Shown one piece after another: positions 5,372 to 8,014 of a stretch of DNA of 8,014 nt (position 1 is its first letter; each line of letters begins with the position of its first letter). A program made the translations under genes and the position numbers. The notes beneath the pieces are model-generated. The model searched no databases, was not told the origin of the DNA, and was given only the letters and a program-made list of their open reading frames with translations. Origin of the DNA: Neisseriaceae bacterium (GTDB taxonomy: Bacteria; Pseudomonadota; Gammaproteobacteria; Burkholderiales; Neisseriaceae); NCBI GenBank assembly GCA_017518785.1, contig JAFWUA010000052.1:1-8014 (forward strand), given 5' to 3'.

Positions 5372-6295
5372 ATGTCAATGTCTGATCGCGATGGTTTTAT
5401 TTGGAAAAATGGTGAATTGCTTAATTGGCGTGATGCACAAACTCACGTATTAACTCATACTCTACATTATGGTATGGGCGTTTTTGAAGGTGTGCGTGCA
5501 TACGAAACATCTAATGGTGTAGCTGTTTTCCGTATGGAAGACCATACCAAACGCTTTTTTAATTCTGCCAAAATTGTTGGTATGAAAATTCCATTTACGC
5601 CTGAACAAATTAATCAGGCTCATTTTGATGTGGTTAAAGCTAACAATCTTAAATCATGTTATTTCCGTCCAATGGCGTATTATGGTTCTGGCAAATTGGG
5701 TGTGGCTCCAATGGTTGATGATGTTAATGTAATTTTAGCCGCATGGGCTTGGGGTGCTTATTTAGGCGAAGAAGGTATGAAAAAAGGCATTCGCACTAAA
5801 ATCTCCACTTTCACTCGTCATCATGTCAATATCACTATGTGCAAAGCCAAAGCCAATGGTAACTATCTAAATTCCATTATGGCTAATACCGAAGCCACTC
5901 GCGAAGGATATGACGAAGCTATTTTGTTAGATGCACAAGGGTATGTAGCAGAAGGTTCTGGCGAAAATATCTTTATCGTGCGTAACGGTAAATTATATAC
6001 ACCAGATTTAACTGTTGCATTAGAAGGTATTACACGTGATACTGTGATTACCATTGCCAAAGATATGAATTTGGAAGTAATAGAAAAACGTCTGACTCGT
6101 GATGAATTATATATTGCCGACGAAATCTTCTTCACAGGCACCGCTGCCGAAGTTACTCCAATTCGAGAAGTTGATGGTCGTATCATCGGCAAAGGCGAAC
6201 GCGGTGATATAACTTGCGAAATTCAATCACGTTATTTTGATATTGTGCAAGGTCGCAATAGCAAATACGAGAGCTGGCTTTCATACGTTAAATGA
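5372..6295 (+). CDS. ilvE: Branched-chain-amino-acid aminotransferase
   Basis: A 307-residue fold-type IV PLP enzyme (E. coli IlvE is 309). It catalyses the last, reversible step of leucine, isoleucine and valine synthesis, transferring the amino group of glutamate to the branched 2-oxo acid in the cytoplasm. Visible signatures are HYGMGVFEGVRAY (32-44), the PLP lysine Lys160 in KANGNYLNS, EGSGENIF (194-201) with the cofactor-ring glutamate, GITRDT (219-224), and FTGTAAEVTP (254-263). These favour IlvE over D-amino-acid transaminase or aminodeoxychorismate lyase, which are shorter and lack this set. AAGGAG seven bases before the ATG at 5372 fixes the start; a second ATG two codons on (5378) is less well spaced. 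The ferredoxin gene follows 33 bp later, so the two are likely cotranscribed. Complete and intact. Confidence 0.96.
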   Translation: MSMSDRDGFIWKNGELLNWRDAQTHVLTHTLHYGMGVFEGVRAYETSNGVAVFRMEDHTKRFFNSAKIVGMKIPFTPEQINQAHFDVVKANNLKSCYFRPMAYYGSGKLGVAPMVDDVNVILAAWAWGAYLGEEGMKKGIRTKISTFTRHHVNITMCKAKANGNYLNSIMANTEATREGYDEAILLDAQGYVAEGSGENIFIVRNGKLYTPDLTVALEGITRDTVITIAKDMNLEVIEKRLTRDELYIADEIFFTGTAAEVTPIREVDGRIIGKGERGDITCEIQSRYFDIVQGRNSKYESWLSYVK

Positions 6296-6328
6296 CAATA
6301 AACTTAAAACTTTTATAAGGAAACACAA

Positions 6329-6577
6329 ATGGCACTTTTAATTGGTGATGAATGTATTAACTGCGATGTGTGCGAACCAGAATGTCCTAACAACGCAATT
6401 TCGCAAGGTGATGAAATTTACGAAATTAATCCAGACCTTTGTACACAATGCGTAGGTCATCATGATGAACCACAATGTCAAATGGTTTGCCCAGTGGATT
6501 GCATTATTCCAGACCCTAATCGTGTGGAATCGCCAGAAGAATTACAAGCTAAATTTGACAAAATTACAGCCAAATAA
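6329..6577 (+). CDS. yfhL: YfhL-type 2[4Fe-4S] ferredoxin
   Basis: An 82-residue ferredoxin starting MALLI, with CINCDVCEPEC (Cys9, 12, 15, 19) and the longer second motif CTQC-x8-CQMVC (Cys38, 41, 50, 54); a ninth cysteine, Cys58, lies in CPVDC. The eight-residue insert between the second and third cysteines of cluster II is the mark of the Allochromatium-type (Alvin) family to which E. coli YfhL (86 residues) belongs. These are low-potential electron carriers of the cytoplasm; the partner here is unknown. AAGGA seven bases before the ATG supports the start. It sits 33 bp behind ilvE with no terminator between. An inverted repeat downstream (6598-6710) may end the transcript, although no T-run follows it. 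Confidence 0.94.
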   Translation: MALLIGDECINCDVCEPECPNNAISQGDEIYEINPDLCTQCVGHHDEPQCQMVCPVDCIIPDPNRVESPEELQAKFDKITAK

Positions 6578-6597
6578 TTTTGCAATTAACAAATTAT

Positions 6598-6710
6598 GTG
6601 TGCACCGTGTGATTGTTAAAGTAGTGGTTTCCACTCCTTTCTTCCACTACTTGAAAAATTCAGTTTCGTTATAACATCTCCGTTAAACTTGAAACACACG
6701 GTGTGCACAC
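6598..6710. repeat. Nested imperfect inverted repeat between yfhL and tRNA-Ser
   Basis: Outer arms: GTGTGCACCGTGTG (6598-6611) pairs with CACACGGTGTGCACAC (6695-6710) apart from a two-base insertion in the right arm; the last ten bases of the right arm, GTGTGCACAC, are themselves a perfect palindrome. Inside lies a second stem, AAGTAGTGG (6619-6627) with CCACTACTT (6644-6652), which competes with a short stem using CCACT at 6631-6635. No coding frame is convincing and no T-run follows. Possible roles are a transcript end for ilvE-yfhL, a small mobile repeat or a regulator site; none can be chosen from sequence alone. Confidence 0.6.
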
Positions 6711-6730
6711 CCACCCATTATTTTTATATC

Positions 6731-6760
6731 TTGACTAAAATAGATTAATTACGATAGAAT
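6731..6760 (+). promoter_or_regulatory. Candidate promoter of tRNA-Ser
   Basis: TTGACT (6731-6736) and TAGAAT (6755-6760) are separated by 18 bp and match five of six consensus bases each. The predicted start near 6767 lies about 15 nt before the mature tRNA end, a usual distance for a tRNA leader trimmed by RNase P. Confidence 0.65.
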
Positions 6761-6781
6761 CACGCTTCTTTGTTGAGTGTC

Positions 6782-6875
6782 GGAGAATTGGCCGAGTGGT
6801 CGAAGGCACTCCCCTGCTAAGGGAGCATACGAGCTAAAACTTGTATCGAGGGTTCGAATCCCTCATTCTCCGCCA
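6782..6875 (+). tRNA. tRNA-Ser (anticodon GCT)
   Basis: Cloverleaf is complete: acceptor GGAGAAT (6782-6788) with ATTCTCC (6865-6871), discriminator G6872 and encoded CCA (6873-6875); anticodon stem CTCCC/GGGAG with loop CTGCTAA, anticodon GCT at 6816-6818; a long class II variable arm pairing ATACGAG with CTTGTAT; T arm GAGGG-TTCGAAT-CCCTC. The long variable arm, discriminator G and anticodon agree on serine, reading AGC and AGU codons. Confidence 0.97.
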
Positions 6876-6887
6876 AACATAAATAAT

Positions 6888-6917
6888 AAACGCTATTGAT
6901 TGATAGCGTTTTTTTAT
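6888..6917 (+). terminator. Rho-independent terminator of tRNA-Ser
   Basis: Stem AAACGCTAT (6888-6896) and ATAGCGTTT (6903-6911) around the 6-nt loop TGATTG, running into an uninterrupted T-tract. It begins 12 nt past the CCA end. Confidence 0.9.
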
Positions 6918-6949
6918 TATCTAATGAAATTTAAGTAAGATTGTTTTTA

Positions 6950-6961
6950 AGTCTGCCGGAA
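6950..6961 (+). repeat. Candidate DNA uptake sequence, exact intergenic copy
   Basis: Exact AGTCTGCCGGAA, single and unpaired, between the tRNA terminator and the terminator of the aldehyde dehydrogenase. The next two bases are A, as at the other copies, so the conserved unit may be one base longer. Confidence 0.7.
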
Positions 6962-6973
6962 AATTTTAATAAC

Positions 6974-7004
6974 AACAAAAAACGCCGTCATTACAACGGC
7001 GTTT
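6974..7004 (-). terminator. Rho-independent terminator of the aldehyde dehydrogenase gene
   Basis: On the minus strand, AAACGCCGT (7004-6996) pairs with ACGGCGTTT (6988-6980) around a 7-nt loop and runs into TTTTTTGTTGTT. It begins 21 bp past the stop codon. In the plus direction the downstream sequence lacks a T-run, so it acts mainly for the minus-strand gene. Confidence 0.85.
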
Positions 7005-7025
7005 ATAATCAACAAAAACAAATAC

Positions 7026-8014
7026 TTATTGCGGATAGAAACCGCTTTCTTTGCCTTTTAAGTCAATCACCAAGTTTTTGATTTGGGAATAGTGTTCCAA
7101 AATCATCTTATGCGTTTCGCGACCGATGCCGCTGGCTTTGTAGCCGCCGAATGGGCAACCTGCGGGGATTTGGTTGTAGGTGTTAATCCACACCCTGCCT
7201 GTTTCCATTAGGCGAGAAACCCGCAAGGCACGCGTGATGTCGTTGGTGAAAACGCCGCCGCCCAAGCCGTATTCGCTGTCATTGACCATTTTAATCAACT
7301 CGGCTTCGTCTTTGAATTTAATCACCGCACCCACAGGACCGAAGATTTCTTCTTGGGCAACCGTGCAGGAATTGCTGGAAACTTCCAACAAAGTAGGTTC
7401 AACAAATGCGTCTCCTGCTTTGGCTCGTTTGCCGCCTACCAACACTTTGGCTCCTTCTTTTTTGCCGATTTCCACATAGTTCAAAATCTTGTCGGCTTGT
7501 TTTTTGTTGATTTGCGAACCCATTTGTGTCTCGGGATTCATCGGGTCGCCGACTTTGATTTTCTTGAATTTGGCGACAATCGCTTTGACAAACTTGTCGT
7601 AAATGCTATCTTGCACGAAAATACGACTGCCCGCACAGCATACTTGTCCTTGATTAAACAAAATGCCTAACTGCACGCCGTCAATCGCTTTATCAAAGTC
7701 AGCATCTTCAAAGATGATATTGGCACTCTTGCCACCTAATTCGAGTGTGGCAGGGATGATTTTTTCTGCCGCAGCCAGTGCAATCGAACGACCGATTTCG
7801 GTTGAGCCTGTGAATGCTAATTTATCTAACCCCTTATGCGTACGCACAAATTCGCCTGTGGTCGAGCCTTTGCCTGTAACCACATTGACAATGCCTTTGG
7901 GCAGTACTTTTTGGATTAACTTCATCAATTCCAAAACGCTCAAAGAAGTTTCGGAAGACGGTTTGAACACAGAAGTATCGCCTGCGGCAATCACAGGAGC
8001 GAGTTTCCACGCCG
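7026..8014 (-). CDS. NAD(P)-dependent aldehyde dehydrogenase, C-terminal two thirds (cut by window edge)
   Basis: The frame stays open to the window edge, reading AWKLAPVIAAGDTSVFKP at its visible start, so the true N-terminus is outside; a GTG at 7994 lies inside this conserved motif and is not the start. About 329 residues are visible of the usual 480-510. Signatures: nucleotide-binding FTGSTEIG, LELGGKS with the general-base glutamate (codon 7740-7742), NQGQVCCAGS with the catalytic cysteine (codon 7638-7640), EEIFGPV, and the C-terminal PFGGYKASGIGRE and LEHYSQIKN. The family oxidises aldehydes to carboxylic acids in the cytoplasm. The C-terminus resembles general acetaldehyde or fatty aldehyde dehydrogenases (AldB/ExaC-like or DhaS-like) more than succinate-semialdehyde or betaine-aldehyde forms, but the substrate cannot be fixed. 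Composition is distinctly more GC-rich than clpA. It has its own terminator. Confidence 0.93.
   Translation of the reverse strand, partial: AWKLAPVIAAGDTSVFKPSSETSLSVLELMKLIQKVLPKGIVNVVTGKGSTTGEFVRTHKGLDKLAFTGSTEIGRSIALAAAEKIIPATLELGGKSANIIFEDADFDKAIDGVQLGILFNQGQVCCAGSRIFVQDSIYDKFVKAIVAKFKKIKVGDPMNPETQMGSQINKKQADKILNYVEIGKKEGAKVLVGGKRAKAGDAFVEPTLLEVSSNSCTVAQEEIFGPVGAVIKFKDEAELIKMVNDSEYGLGGGVFTNDITRALRVSRLMETGRVWINTYNQIPAGCPFGGYKASGIGRETHKMILEHYSQIKNLVIDLKGKESGFYPQ

Noticed and set aside
6462..6674. Frame overlapping yfhL and running into the downstream inverted repeat
   Set aside because: An alternate frame of the ferredoxin gene; no start signal or homology.
7992..7994. GTG as start of the aldehyde dehydrogenase
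   Set aside because: The frame continues upstream with AWKLAP, a conserved aldehyde dehydrogenase segment, to the window edge, so the gene is cut rather than short.
1..8014. CRISPR array, phage or defence system
   Set aside because: No regularly spaced direct repeats, and every long frame is a housekeeping gene; I found no cas, nuclease, integrase or toxin-antitoxin signature.

Overview
The window reads as chromosomal DNA of a low-GC (roughly 35-40% by eye) betaproteobacterium, most likely a member of the Neisseriaceae. This rests on a FabD N-terminus of Neisseria type, a lapA-lapB pair, a YafS-like methyltransferase, ClpA, IlvE and YfhL-type ferredoxin of ordinary proteobacterial form, and a dispersed 12-mer (AGTCTGCCGGAA) that looks like a DNA uptake sequence (DUS). 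I cannot name the genus.

Layout. Positions 1-215 (minus) hold the first 71 codons of fabD. Positions 216-443 hold a 134-bp MITE-like element and a 28-bp palindrome made of two inverted copies of the 12-mer. Positions 444-5043 (minus) are a tandem set read as lapA, lapB, a methyltransferase and clpA: inner-membrane control of LPS synthesis, followed by a putative methyltransferase and the ClpP unfoldase. clpA has a candidate promoter of its own. Positions 5044-5371 are a divergent intergenic region with a second 134-bp copy of the MITE in opposite orientation, and a -10 box for ilvE. Positions 5372-6577 (plus) are ilvE (branched-chain aminotransferase) and a yfhL-type 2[4Fe-4S] ferredoxin, 33 bp apart. 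Positions 6578-6780 hold a nested inverted repeat and a tRNA promoter. tRNA-Ser(GCT) lies at 6782-6875 with a terminator behind it. Positions 7026-8014 (minus) are most of an NAD(P)-dependent aldehyde dehydrogenase, cut off at its N-terminus by the window end, with its own terminator.

The genes are housekeeping genes. The unusual content lies between and across them. (1) AGTCTGCCGGAA occurs four times exactly, with five more near copies. It differs from the Simonsiella-type DUS (AGGCTGCCTGAA, from memory) at only two positions, but one of them alters the CTG core shared by known dialects, so it could be an undescribed DUS dialect. (2) Two diverged copies of one 134-bp inverted-repeat element, each flanked by a 5-bp direct repeat or near-repeat, mark a non-autonomous transposable element; one copy sits exactly against the 12-mer palindrome behind clpA. 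(3) The 12-mer is used in coding sequence as an in-frame Leu-Pro-Glu, three times in clpA and once as the last residues of the methyltransferase. No CRISPR array, phage gene, toxin-antitoxin pair or intact transposase is visible.
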